A stretch of DNA of 64,000 nt, taken from the NCBI GenBank assembly GCA_036756425.1, contig DAIOLC010000006.1, positions 21,785 through 85,784 on the forward strand, in the 5' to 3' direction. Below are positions 1 to 7,914 of this stretch, in pieces. Numbering within the stretch: the stretch's first letter is position 1; every line of letters starts with the position of its first letter. The DNA is from UBA6115 sp012514225. GTDB lineage: Bacteria; Bacillota; Clostridia; Christensenellales; Aristaeellaceae. The notes beneath the pieces were generated by a model, which worked only from the letters and a program-made list of their open reading frames with translations, had not been told where the DNA came from and made no database searches. The position numbers and the translations under genes were made by a program.

Positions 1-329
1 AGCCCCGGCACGATGTGGCCGATGGCGCGCAAATCCTGCGCGAGGGGCAGCAGGCGCAGGACGAAGCGGTCAGCCGCCCAGCCCAGCGCAAGGGAGAGCA
101 GGATGGCCAGCATGAAGCGCCTGCGGTTGTACAGCAGCACGCGCCCGGACAGCCAGCGGATGAACAGGCACACGATGACGGACTGCAGCAGGGTGGACAG
201 CACGCGCAGGGGCTGCTCCAGGAACAGGGCCAGGTATCCCGGCGACACCATGCCCCCGGACAAAAGGCCCAGCCCCTCATACATCGCGAAGCTGAGCGCC
301 ACGCTCAGCGCGACCGCCGCCTCAGCCAC
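1..329 (-). CDS. pgsC: Poly-gamma-glutamate synthase subunit PgsC/CapC (partial, C-terminus beyond window)
   Basis: Integral membrane partner of PgsB in poly-gamma-glutamate synthesis and export. About 109 residues are visible; the remaining C-terminus lies outside the window. The GTG start at 329 overlaps the pgsB stop by 8 nt, which is the usual coupled pgsB-pgsC order. The visible part is hydrophobic, with an N-terminal membrane segment, a glycine-rich turn (LGLLSGGMVSPGY) and a second hydrophobic stretch, as expected for the small multi-pass CapC family. The identification rests on this pattern and on adjacency to a clear PgsB. Confidence 0.82.
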   Translation of the reverse strand, partial: MAEAAVALSVALSFAMYEGLGLLSGGMVSPGYLALFLEQPLRVLSTLLQSVIVCLFIRWLSGRVLLYNRRRFMLAILLSLALGWAADRFVLRLLPLAQDLRAIGHIVPG

Positions 330-1422
330 AGGGCCTCCCTTCTTCCCGCATCCTCTCCACCAGGCGCATGCCGTCCCCCTTGATGTTGCCGGCGCACAGC
401 ACGAGCCGGGGGCCTTCGCTCCCGGCCGCCCAGGCACGGAGGTCCCGCACCGGGGCGGCGGGCAGCCCGCCCGCGCGGGCCAGGTATTTCGCGGCCTGCC
501 CGGGGTCGTCCCCGATGAGGAAGGCGCAGGCGGGGGGATGGGGCGCCCTGGCGACCGCCCGGGCGAAGGCCCGCAGCCGCGGGGCGCGGTCGCGCCGGTG
601 GTTGTACAGCAGCGCGTAGGGCCCGCTTTGGCCGGTCTCCTCCATCGCGCGGGAAAAGCTGTCCGGGTCGTTGGCGGCGAAGGCGTTGACGAAGGCGCGG
701 CCTTCCCAGTAAAAGCCGCCCAGCAGCCCGGGGTCGGGCCGCGCCTTGCGCATGCCGGACAGGGCGGTCTCCCGCGGGATGCCCAGCCGGTCGGTCAGCG
801 CCAGGGCCAGGGCCACGTTTTCCGGGTGTACGGGGAAGCAAAAGCCGCGCAGTTCCTCCGGGCCGACGCCCTCCGCCGGCGGGAGGACATTTTCCACGAA
901 GGGGGCAAAGCCCGCCTCCCCGGTCACCGCCGTACCCCCCGGCATGACGGACAGGGCCAGCACGCGGAGGGTCTGCTCCTTCGTTGCGCCGATTTCCTCC
1001 TCATGGTCCACCAGGGCGTTGGTCAGCACCGTGTACTGGGGCCGCACCAGCCTGCGCGCCAGCAGCGCCTGGTTTTCCGGGCGCAGCGCCATGCATTCCG
1101 CCACCAGCGCCTGGGCGCCCCCCTTTACCGCCTGGCGGAGGAAGGCCTTGTGCTCCATCGGGTTGGGGAGGCGGCCGCCCCGGAAATCGGTTTCCCCGCC
1201 GTCCGGGGTTATCAGGCGTGCCTGGGAGCCCGTGGTCCGCGCGTAGGCGCGGATACCGGCCTCGTTGAGGGCGGCGGCAAGCAGGCGGGTGACGGTGGTC
1301 TTGCCGCGGGTGCCGTTGACCAGGATGCGCAGCGCCACCTTGTCCAGCGCCCGCCGGTACCAGGCGCCCTCCATCAGCCCGGCCGCCAGCAGGGCCGCCA
1401 GCAGCAGCAGCGTCAGCCCCAT
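322..1422 (-). CDS. pgsB: Poly-gamma-glutamate synthase PgsB/CapB
   Basis: ATP-dependent amide ligase, Mur-ligase-like, that polymerises glutamate at the inner face of the membrane. The 366-residue protein has an N-terminal membrane anchor (about residues 2-20) followed by a P-loop, NGTRGKTT at residues 36-43, the signature of CapB/PgsB. Later motifs (TNALVDHEEEIGATKE, LCAGNIKGDG) also fit the family, and the length is close to the usual 390. It lies 49 nt downstream of an SDR gene and is coupled to pgsC. CapA, the third component, is encoded about 1 kb upstream on the same strand, so the locus can encode a complete polyglutamate capsule or release system. Confidence 0.93.
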   Translation of the reverse strand: MGLTLLLLAALLAAGLMEGAWYRRALDKVALRILVNGTRGKTTVTRLLAAALNEAGIRAYARTTGSQARLITPDGGETDFRGGRLPNPMEHKAFLRQAVKGGAQALVAECMALRPENQALLARRLVRPQYTVLTNALVDHEEEIGATKEQTLRVLALSVMPGGTAVTGEAGFAPFVENVLPPAEGVGPEELRGFCFPVHPENVALALALTDRLGIPRETALSGMRKARPDPGLLGGFYWEGRAFVNAFAANDPDSFSRAMEETGQSGPYALLYNHRRDRAPRLRAFARAVARAPHPPACAFLIGDDPGQAAKYLARAGGLPAAPVRDLRAWAAGSEGPRLVLCAGNIKGDGMRLVERMREEGRPCG

Positions 1423-1471
1423 GGCTTCCCCCGGCCGGGGAGCAGGGGAAACGGCGGCCGCGGCTGCGTTC

Positions 1472-2194
1472 TCACGGGCGGTATTCCCAGCCCTCGTCCC
1501 CGTGGTAGACCATCCGCCTGCTCATCCCGCCGTCGACGACGAGGGTCTGCCCGGTGATGAAGGAAGCCCCCGGCGAGCACAGGAAGAGGACGGAAGCGGC
1601 GATGTCCTCCGGCGCGCCGACCCGGCCGGCCGGGTGCTGCAGCGCGTCCGCGCCCGTATACGCCTGCCCCGCCGTGTCAATCCAGCCCGGGGCGACGGCG
1701 TTGACCCGTGCCTTCCCGGCCAGGCTGGCCGCCATGGCGTGGGTCAGGGCGGTGACGCCTCCCTTGGCGGCGGAGTAGCTTTCGGTGCCGGCCTGGGACT
1801 GAAAGGCGCGGGTGGAGGACAGGTTGACCACGCTGGCGCCCGGCGCGAAAACCGGGGCGAGCAGCGCGGTCAGATAATAGGGCGCGGCGACGCCCACCCG
1901 CTGGACGTACAGGAAATCCTCATAGGAGCAGCCGGGCAGCCCGCCCCGGGTCAGCATGGCGTTGTTGACCAGGCAGTCCACCCGGCCGAAGGCGTCCGCC
2001 ACCTTCCGGGCGAAGCGCTCCAGCGTCCCGGGGTCGGCGATGTCGCCCCGCAGGAACAGGTCGAAGGGCTCCTCCGTGCCGTCCAGGTCGACGGCCGCCA
2101 CCCGGGCGCCCTTCCTGGCGAAGGCGCGCGCCGTGCACAGCCCGATGCCGCGGGCCGCGCCGGTGACGACGACCCGTTTTCCCGTGAAGTCCAT
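1472..2194 (-). CDS. SDR family NAD(P)-dependent oxidoreductase
   Basis: Classical short-chain dehydrogenase/reductase of 240 residues, a normal length. The cofactor motif TGAARGIG is at residues 11-18, NNA at 77-79, and the catalytic Ser127, Tyr140 and Lys144 (YSAAK) are all present. A C-terminal GQTLVVDGG loop is typical of FabG-like enzymes. The substrate cannot be told from sequence. It lies between capA and pgsB on the same strand, with 136 nt to capA and 49 nt to pgsB, so a link to the polyglutamate locus is possible but not shown. Confidence 0.9.
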   Translation of the reverse strand: MDFTGKRVVVTGAARGIGLCTARAFARKGARVAAVDLDGTEEPFDLFLRGDIADPGTLERFARKVADAFGRVDCLVNNAMLTRGGLPGCSYEDFLYVQRVGVAAPYYLTALLAPVFAPGASVVNLSSTRAFQSQAGTESYSAAKGGVTALTHAMAASLAGKARVNAVAPGWIDTAGQAYTGADALQHPAGRVGAPEDIAASVLFLCSPGASFITGQTLVVDGGMSRRMVYHGDEGWEYRP

Positions 2195-2330
2195 CCTGGC
2201 CTCCTTCAGCCGCGCGCGGCTGCCGTCACGGTCGTATCATCTTGCGGAAACCCCGGGTTTGGCGGTTCGCCGGGCCCGGGCGGAAATATCTTGATGTATG
2301 GCGGATTCTTTGGGAAAGCGCCGGCGTCCG

Positions 2331-3389
2331 CTACCGCGTCACCATGACGGGCCGCTGGACGGCGCCCTCGCCCTCGACGAAGGGCTCCAGCGGGAAGGGC
2401 GTGTCGGCCTGCAGGATGTCCATGACCTCCCGCGCCAGTTCGCCGCTCACGGGGTGGGGCTGGTAGTTGTTGCGCGGGGCGGTGCCGGAGATGCGGAAGG
2501 GGTGCACGGTGAGCCGGACGCCGGAAAAGCCGGTCTGGCCGAAATACAGCTCGGCGCCCAGCACCATCGTGGGGTACTCCACCGCCCGGGGCTTGCGGTT
2601 GCCGCCGTAGCTGAAGTTGCCCAGGGAGTAGACGATCATGCGCTCCTTGTACACTTCCATGCCCTGGAGCACGTGGGGGTGGTGCCCGATGACCAGGTCC
2701 GCCCCGCAGTCGACGGCGTAGCGCATGTCGTCGGTCTGGGACTGGCGGTGCTTGTTCCAGTACTGGCGCCCGCCGTGGTAGTTGACGATGACGGCGTCGC
2801 AGCCCTCCTCCGATTTCAGCCGGGGAATCTCCGCCTTCAGCCAGTCCCTGAGCCGGGCGAACTCCGAGGACCAGAAGCCCAGCAGGGCGATTTTGACGCC
2901 GTCCTTCTCAAAGAAGGCGGGCTTCTCGTCCACGCACCAGGCGACGCCGGCCGCGTCCAGCACGTCCTGGGTGGACTGCAGGCCGATTTTCCCGAAGTCC
3001 CGGCTGTGGTTGTTGCCCAGGGTGACCCCCTCCACGGAGCCCTGTGTCAGCACCTGCACGTATTCCGCCGCGCCGCGGAACTGCCACTTGGTGGTCTTGC
3101 TGCGCCCCTTCGCGCTGTCAGACAGCACGCCCTCGAGGTTGACGAAGGTGAAGTCGTCGTTCGCGAACAGGCCCTGGGCATGCCGGAGGAAATAGGAATA
3201 GTCGTTCTGCTCCTCCGCCATCACCTTGAAGGTGCCGATGGAGTAGTTCATCCACCCCTCGTGCCCGCCCAGGGTGCAGTCCCCGGCGAAGGTCAGCCGC
3301 AGGGTTCTGGGCGCGTCCTGCGCCGCGGCGGGGGCGGCCGGCGCCAGCAGCAGGCAGAGGAGCAGCGCGGGAATCAGCGCTTTTCTCAC
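2331..3389 (-). CDS. capA: CapA family protein (poly-gamma-glutamate synthesis/anchoring)
   Basis: Exported CapA/PgsA-type metallophosphatase-fold protein, 352 aa. An N-terminal signal peptide (about residues 1-23, ending AAAQ) has no lipobox Cys. Family motifs are visible in order: TFAGDCTLGG, NLEGVLSD, GNNHSRDFG, a YHGG segment, DLVIGHHPHVLQG and YSLGNFSYGG. A GTG start is chosen because it overlaps the stop of the upstream glycosidase gene (GTGA), giving translational coupling, and it precedes a good signal peptide. It is the last gene of a five-gene envelope operon starting near 7840 and is probably the PgsA-like partner of PgsB/PgsC. Confidence 0.9.
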   Translation of the reverse strand: MRKALIPALLLCLLLAPAAPAAAQDAPRTLRLTFAGDCTLGGHEGWMNYSIGTFKVMAEEQNDYSYFLRHAQGLFANDDFTFVNLEGVLSDSAKGRSKTTKWQFRGAAEYVQVLTQGSVEGVTLGNNHSRDFGKIGLQSTQDVLDAAGVAWCVDEKPAFFEKDGVKIALLGFWSSEFARLRDWLKAEIPRLKSEEGCDAVIVNYHGGRQYWNKHRQSQTDDMRYAVDCGADLVIGHHPHVLQGMEVYKERMIVYSLGNFSYGGNRKPRAVEYPTMVLGAELYFGQTGFSGVRLTVHPFRISGTAPRNNYQPHPVSGELAREVMDILQADTPFPLEPFVEGEGAVQRPVMVTR

Positions 3390-5056
3390 GGCGCCCTCCC
3401 TTCCAGGTAGGCGTCGGTGTATCCGATGCCCATGACTTCGTTCTGGGTGCGGGCGTTGTCGTGCACGCCGGACTTGTCCAGTTGGTTCAGCTGCCGGCCC
3501 ATGAACACCATCGCGCTGGTCCAGCCGCCGTCGAGGTTGAAGGCAGTCCTGCAGCCCAGTTCCATCATCAGGTCGGCCACCTCCCGCGCGGTCATCCCGC
3601 GGCTGGGCTTGATGCGCCCCTCGACGATGACCGCCCAGTAGTGCCCGATGTCCACCATGCCGATGGCGGCGCGGGGCTGCAGGGTGGTGCCGTAGTTGAC
3701 GTAGGTGGTGTTGATTTCCCCGTCCCGGATGAGGAAGGGGCCGAAGGACAGCACGTCCCGGGCGCCCAGGGCGATCAGCTCGTCGGCGGTCAGCTCGTTG
3801 GCCTTGTACACCCGCATGTCCCCGTCCGGGAACAGCGCCAGCATGTCCAGCGGCGGGTACTGGTTGCGCGCGGTGGAGGCGGGGCGGTCGATGAGGATTT
3901 CCCCGTCCCGGATGACCACGCCGATGGCGTAGTTCTTCTTGTCCGCAACCGCGCGGCCGTGGCGGTAGATGAAATAGTCGCCGTCCATGGAGAAGACCAG
4001 GTTGTTCTGCCGCATGATAACCGCGGGCTTTTCCAGGTATTTCTTGCGGTCCTCCAGCATGTGCTCCTTGTCGAAGGGCACCATGCGGAAGGGCTCCGCG
4101 CCGTCGCGCACGAAGATTTCCGCGCCCAGCCAGCGCACCCGCTTCTCCGTGTCCGTATGGCGGGTGATGACGATGCGCAGGTCCCCGGAGGCGTAGCGCC
4201 ACACGCCGTTCTCCGCATCGACGAAGACGTACTCCGGCTCGCCTTCCGGCAGGAAGCCGTCCTTGGTCAGGGCCGGGAAGCCCTCCACGGAGACGCTGCC
4301 CACGGGCTGGCGGGTGGGGGCCGGTGTGGGCGGCGGGACGGGGCTGGGTGTGGGCAGGGGGCCGCCGTCCAGTGTCAGGGCGAAGGGCTCCTCCCGCGTG
4401 CCGGCGCCGGACACGGCGCTCACGCGCTGCAGGCTCAGGGTCACCAGCGGGCGCACGCCGATGTTCTCCGCGTCCGCGCGGATGTAGCCCAGGTTGCCCT
4501 CCTCCAGCACCCGGCGCTGGGCGCCGGACATGCTCTGCGCCTTGTCGGCCATCCAGTAGCCGGCCTGCGCGCCCTTGCGGTAGGCCAGCACGCCCCGGGA
4601 CAGCGCGTAGGCCGTGGGGGCCGCCATGCGCTCGCGCGCGCCGGAAAAGCCGAGGGCCTTGTCCCGCAGCAGGTCGGCCGAGGGCAGGGAGACGGGGACG
4701 CCGGAGGCCAGGACGGCCGCCTGCTCCGCAGGGTCGAAGGCGGCCTGGGGGAAGTCCCCGTTGAGCCAGGCGGCCAGGGTGGAGGTCTCAAAGCCGTCGT
4801 AGCCCTCCCCGCTGTGGGCGGGCCGCGCGTCCAGCACCCGGTCGGACAGCAGCAGCGCCTGGCCGTCGGAAACGCGCAGCACCCGCCAGAGGACGGGCTC
4901 CGCCTGCCCGTCCGCCTGCGCCGGGTAGCGCCCGAACAGCGCGAAAGCCGGCCCTTCCTGCGGGGAGAAGCCCCGCAGCTCCGCGGCCGCGGCGGGCAGG
5001 GCGGACAACAGCGCCAGCAGGGCGAGGCAGGCGGCGAGCGGGCGTTTGAAAACCAT
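3386..5056 (-). CDS. Exported DUF6273 / phosphodiester glycosidase two-domain protein
   Basis: A 556-aa exported protein. After a signal peptide (about 1-24, ending AAAAE) comes a DUF6273-like domain (about 30-215, with WRVLRVSDGQALLLSD and a WLNGDF motif). A proline-rich linker with TPSPVPPPTPAPT follows at about 235-255. The C-terminal half is a NAGPA-type phosphodiester glycosidase domain, with GHYWAVIVEGR, NLDGGWTSAMVFMGR and a terminal NEVMGIGYTDAY. Members of that domain family are related to enzymes that uncover sugar-phosphodiester caps. The ATG is preceded by GGAG, and the gene ends overlapping capA by 4 nt. It is one of three phosphodiester-glycosidase paralogues in the window; the substrate may be wall teichoic-type or capsule phosphodiesters (inference). 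Confidence 0.85.
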   Translation of the reverse strand: MVFKRPLAACLALLALLSALPAAAAELRGFSPQEGPAFALFGRYPAQADGQAEPVLWRVLRVSDGQALLLSDRVLDARPAHSGEGYDGFETSTLAAWLNGDFPQAAFDPAEQAAVLASGVPVSLPSADLLRDKALGFSGARERMAAPTAYALSRGVLAYRKGAQAGYWMADKAQSMSGAQRRVLEEGNLGYIRADAENIGVRPLVTLSLQRVSAVSGAGTREEPFALTLDGGPLPTPSPVPPPTPAPTRQPVGSVSVEGFPALTKDGFLPEGEPEYVFVDAENGVWRYASGDLRIVITRHTDTEKRVRWLGAEIFVRDGAEPFRMVPFDKEHMLEDRKKYLEKPAVIMRQNNLVFSMDGDYFIYRHGRAVADKKNYAIGVVIRDGEILIDRPASTARNQYPPLDMLALFPDGDMRVYKANELTADELIALGARDVLSFGPFLIRDGEINTTYVNYGTTLQPRAAIGMVDIGHYWAVIVEGRIKPSRGMTAREVADLMMELGCRTAFNLDGGWTSAMVFMGRQLNQLDKSGVHDNARTQNEVMGIGYTDAYLEGRAP

Positions 5057-5070
5057 GGAAACTCCTTTCC

Positions 5071-5946
5071 TCACGGGCGGACCGCGGGCTCGAAGGGCTC
5101 GTAGACGCCCTGCTCGAACATGCGGCGGACGATGGTGTAGCGCGGGTGGCGCCGCCAGCCGAAGCTGGTGGAGCGGCTCCACTCGTAGACAATCTGGCAG
5201 TCCGGCAGCGCGGCCTCCAGCTCGGCCTTCTGCTCCTCTGTCAGGAAGTTGTCCGGCAGCCACAGCCGCTCCAGGTTCTTCAGCCCCAGCAGCGGCGTGA
5301 CGTCCGAGATTTTGTTGCGGCAGATGTTCAGGTCCCGCAGGTTCGTCAGCGCCGCCAGCGGGCTTAAGTCGGTGAAGCGGTTGAAGAACAGCTCCAGGTA
5401 CTCGAGGTTCTTCAGTTCGGACAGGGGGCTCAGGTCCTCGATGTGGTTGTCCGCCACGATGAGCACCCGCAGCTCCGGCAGCGCCTGCAGGAAGGTCAGG
5501 TCCTTGAGGGCGTTGTGCCCCAGGTCCAGCGCGCGCAGCTCCGGGCAGTATTTGACGGCCGTGAAGCGGCCCTCCGGGTAGCGCGGGTCCTCCGGCGTGT
5601 TCATGGTGGAAAAGGCGGTCTGCCGGGTGGAGATGGACTTCTTGACGAAGCCGAAGCGCACGCCGAAGTCGATGCCCGGGTAGTCCGCCATCAGGCCCTC
5701 CAGCTGGGACAGGCTCAGCCGGCTGCCGGGCATCTCCACCGTTTTCAGGTTTGGCAGCTGGTCGAGGTAGCCGCGGAATTTGTCCATGTTCGTGACGCGG
5801 ACGTCCTGAAGGTCCAGGGTCTCCGCCGCCCTGCCGACGGTGATTTTGCCGTAGAGCGTCAGGTTGTCCTCCCCCCGGGCGGGGAAGGCCGGCGCCAGGG
5901 CCAAGAGGCCGGCCAGCAGAAGGGCGGTCAGCCCGGTCTTTTTCAT
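5071..5946 (-). CDS. Exported leucine-rich repeat protein
   Basis: A 291-aa exported protein with a signal peptide (about 1-26, ending ARG-ED) followed by about five internalin-like LRR units between roughly residues 125 and 245 (for example LRALDLGHN, LRVLIVADNHIEDLSPL, LEYLELFFNRFTDLSPL, LRDLNICRNKISDVTPL). A tail rich in basic and aromatic residues closes the protein. The ATG overlaps the stop of the upstream Lgt-like gene (ATGA) and has a GAGGTGGGAG ribosome site, so translation is coupled. LRRs of this type bind proteins or glycans; no enzymatic domain is visible. Cell-surface role inferred from signal peptide and operon. Confidence 0.82.
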   Translation of the reverse strand: MKKTGLTALLLAGLLALAPAFPARGEDNLTLYGKITVGRAAETLDLQDVRVTNMDKFRGYLDQLPNLKTVEMPGSRLSLSQLEGLMADYPGIDFGVRFGFVKKSISTRQTAFSTMNTPEDPRYPEGRFTAVKYCPELRALDLGHNALKDLTFLQALPELRVLIVADNHIEDLSPLSELKNLEYLELFFNRFTDLSPLAALTNLRDLNICRNKISDVTPLLGLKNLERLWLPDNFLTEEQKAELEAALPDCQIVYEWSRSTSFGWRRHPRYTIVRRMFEQGVYEPFEPAVRP

Positions 5947-6881
5947 GTCTCCCACCTCTTTCCAAGCCCCGCGGCGATGGCGACCGTCCGGGAAAGCCCC
6001 AGGCAGGCCAGCAACATCAGGGCGTATATCAGCCGGGTATCCAGGGTGGTCTTGTCCAGGGCGAATTCCAGCGCGACGACCAGCAGCAACAGCAGGAAGA
6101 AGGCGGCCACGGCTAGGTGCCGCGGGGCGCGCCAGGCACCCGGCGCCCGGCGGAACAGGCCTTCCGCCATCAGCGCGAACAGGCCGGCCGCGCTCAACAG
6201 TTGGTGGACGCGCACGAACCCCCAGGAAAGCACCTCGTCCTCCCGCAGGCTCTCGAACAGGATCTGGAAGGACAGCACAAGCAGGAGCGCATAGCGGGCC
6301 AGCCCGCCCTCCCGGAGGGTGCCTTCCCGCCTGCGCGCGAGCGCCAGGAACAAAAGGGCTGCGGCGCCTTCCAGCAGGAAGACGGCCCAGCGCCACTCCC
6401 CATACTCGTTGCCGACGGCCAGGGGGAAGAAGGCGAACCCCGGCGGGACCTCCTGTCCGAAGCCCTGGCCGGCCAGCCCCTCGCAAAAGCGCGCCAGCGC
6501 GAGGAACAGCAGCCCCGCGGGCGCCGCCGCGTCCGCCAGGCGGCCCGGCCTCACCCGGAAGCGCCGCCCCGCCAGCCAGACAGCCAGCAGGAAGCCCGCC
6601 GCCGCGCCGGCGGCCGCGTAGCCGCCCTCCCACAGCCGGAGGGCCGCGCCGCCCCCGCGCTCCAGGTAATAGTTCAGGCGGATGAGCACGTAGGCCGCCC
6701 GGGCCAGCAGCAGGCAGAGGGGGAGGGCAAGGAGGGCGAGGGCTTCCGCCCGCTCCGCGCCCAGGCCCAGCCGCCCGAAGCGATGCCGCAGATACAGGAC
6801 GCCCGCCAGCGCGGACAGCGCCATCCCCGCCGCGTAGGCGGTGACGGGCAGGCCCAGGACGTGAAACAGCGGTTCGCCCAT
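5943..6881 (-). CDS. Lgt-like polytopic membrane protein, probably not a canonical diacylglyceryl transferase
   Basis: A 312-residue protein with about seven hydrophobic segments. Its order of motifs resembles prolipoprotein diacylglyceryl transferase: a WEGGYAAAG stretch where Lgt has its His-containing HGG-HG loop, and RFCEGLAGQGFG where Lgt has R-x-GNF-N-E. The Lgt loop His and the Asn of the RxxN motif are therefore not in place, although the Arg is kept. It could be a repurposed Lgt fold acting on another lipid or sugar-lipid substrate. It sits in the envelope operon, 17 nt after a glycosidase gene and overlapping the LRR gene by 4 nt. The homology call is by pattern only. Confidence 0.6.
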   Translation of the reverse strand: MGEPLFHVLGLPVTAYAAGMALSALAGVLYLRHRFGRLGLGAERAEALALLALPLCLLLARAAYVLIRLNYYLERGGGAALRLWEGGYAAAGAAAGFLLAVWLAGRRFRVRPGRLADAAAPAGLLFLALARFCEGLAGQGFGQEVPPGFAFFPLAVGNEYGEWRWAVFLLEGAAALLFLALARRREGTLREGGLARYALLLVLSFQILFESLREDEVLSWGFVRVHQLLSAAGLFALMAEGLFRRAPGAWRAPRHLAVAAFFLLLLLVVALEFALDKTTLDTRLIYALMLLACLGLSRTVAIAAGLGKRWET

Positions 6882-6898
6882 CCCTGCCGGCGCCCCGC

Positions 6899-7837
6899 TC
6901 AGTCCGCTGCCCAGGCGGAGGCGAAGTAGATGATGTCGCCGATGGAGCGCCCGCGCTGGGACTTGGGCCCGTTGATTTTCTCGCCCTTGAAGACGATGGT
7001 CGCGGAGGAGCCGCCGTCGAGGTTGTAGGCGGTCTTCACGCCGGGGAAGGAGGCGACCAGGTCGGCGAACTGCGGCACGGACAGCCCGGCGGAGTCCTTG
7101 TCGCTGGGGCCCTCGGAGTAGACGACGAGGTACTCCAGCTCACCCGTCTGGCACAGCGCGATGCGCTGGGCGCGCCCGGGGTCGCCCTTCAGCTCGGTCA
7201 GCTCCTTCACCCGCTCCCCGCCCGTCACCAGCGCGGGGCCGAAGGTGAAGGCGTTTGCGATGTCGTCCCGGCGGCGGGCCTCGTAGGCCTCGATGTCGGC
7301 CTTTTCCGGGCGGATGAGCACGTCCAGGTTGCCCTCGCGGTCGATGACGAGCACGTCCTGCTCACCGCTGGGGCGGTTGCGGTAAAACTGGCCCTGGCGC
7401 ACGATGTAGCCGTGGTTGTGGAAGATGAAGAAGTCCCCGCCGATGGCCAGCACCGACTTGACCCGCCGCGCCAGCGCCGCTCCCTGTACCTCGCGGGTGG
7501 AACCGTAGGGCGCGGCCTTCAGGGTGCGCAGCTGGCTGGCGTTGGCCAGTCGGATTCGCACGGCGGTCCAGTTGGTATCCCCCTCGCGGCCGAACTCCAG
7601 CTGCACGCGGATGGAGGGGTCCTCATAGCCGTCGTCCGTATAGCCCCAGGGATGGGGCGGCACGCCGCCCGTCTCGTCCATCGGCAGGGTCAGGACTTCG
7701 GCGTAGGTGTACAGCGCGAAGGAGGGCAGCAGCAGCATCATCAGCAGCAGCGCCAGGAGGAGCAGCAGCCGGCGCGCCTGCCGCGCCTTGCCGGACGGTC
7801 TGGTCATCTCAGTCATTTCATTCCGTTCGCTTTCCAT
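6899..7837 (-). CDS. Phosphodiester glycosidase family protein (membrane-anchored)
   Basis: NAGPA-type phosphodiester glycosidase, about 312 aa, first gene of the envelope operon. A basic N-terminus and a strongly hydrophobic segment (about residues 23-43) act as signal anchor, with the catalytic-type domain outside. Family motifs: LAIGGDFFIFHNHGYIVRQG, FTFGPALVTGG, a conserved AYNLDGGSSATIVFKG and a terminal SIGDIIYFA. The start is uncertain: the promoter's predicted start site (about 7842) lies only a few bases before the ATG at 7837, so the message may be almost leaderless, or translation may begin at 7816 or 7807. It is a paralogue of the genes at 3386-5056 and 29778-30863. Confidence 0.85.
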   Translation of the reverse strand: MESERNEMTEMTRPSGKARQARRLLLLLALLLMMLLLPSFALYTYAEVLTLPMDETGGVPPHPWGYTDDGYEDPSIRVQLEFGREGDTNWTAVRIRLANASQLRTLKAAPYGSTREVQGAALARRVKSVLAIGGDFFIFHNHGYIVRQGQFYRNRPSGEQDVLVIDREGNLDVLIRPEKADIEAYEARRRDDIANAFTFGPALVTGGERVKELTELKGDPGRAQRIALCQTGELEYLVVYSEGPSDKDSAGLSVPQFADLVASFPGVKTAYNLDGGSSATIVFKGEKINGPKSQRGRSIGDIIYFASAWAAD

Positions 7838-7848
7838 TTCTGCGTCCA

Positions 7849-7877
7849 AATATAGCAACCGGCCTGTTGGCTGTCAA
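7849..7877 (-). promoter_or_regulatory. Promoter of the envelope operon
   Basis: On the minus strand TTGACA (7877-7872) is followed after 17 bp by TATATT (7854-7849), a near-consensus housekeeping promoter. It reads into the glycosidase, Lgt-like, LRR, DUF6273 and capA genes, which are separated by at most 17 nt. Confidence 0.75.
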
Positions 7878-7914
7878 TCAGGCCGGCCGCGGGGGCCCGT
7901 TTCCCGGGCGGGGC

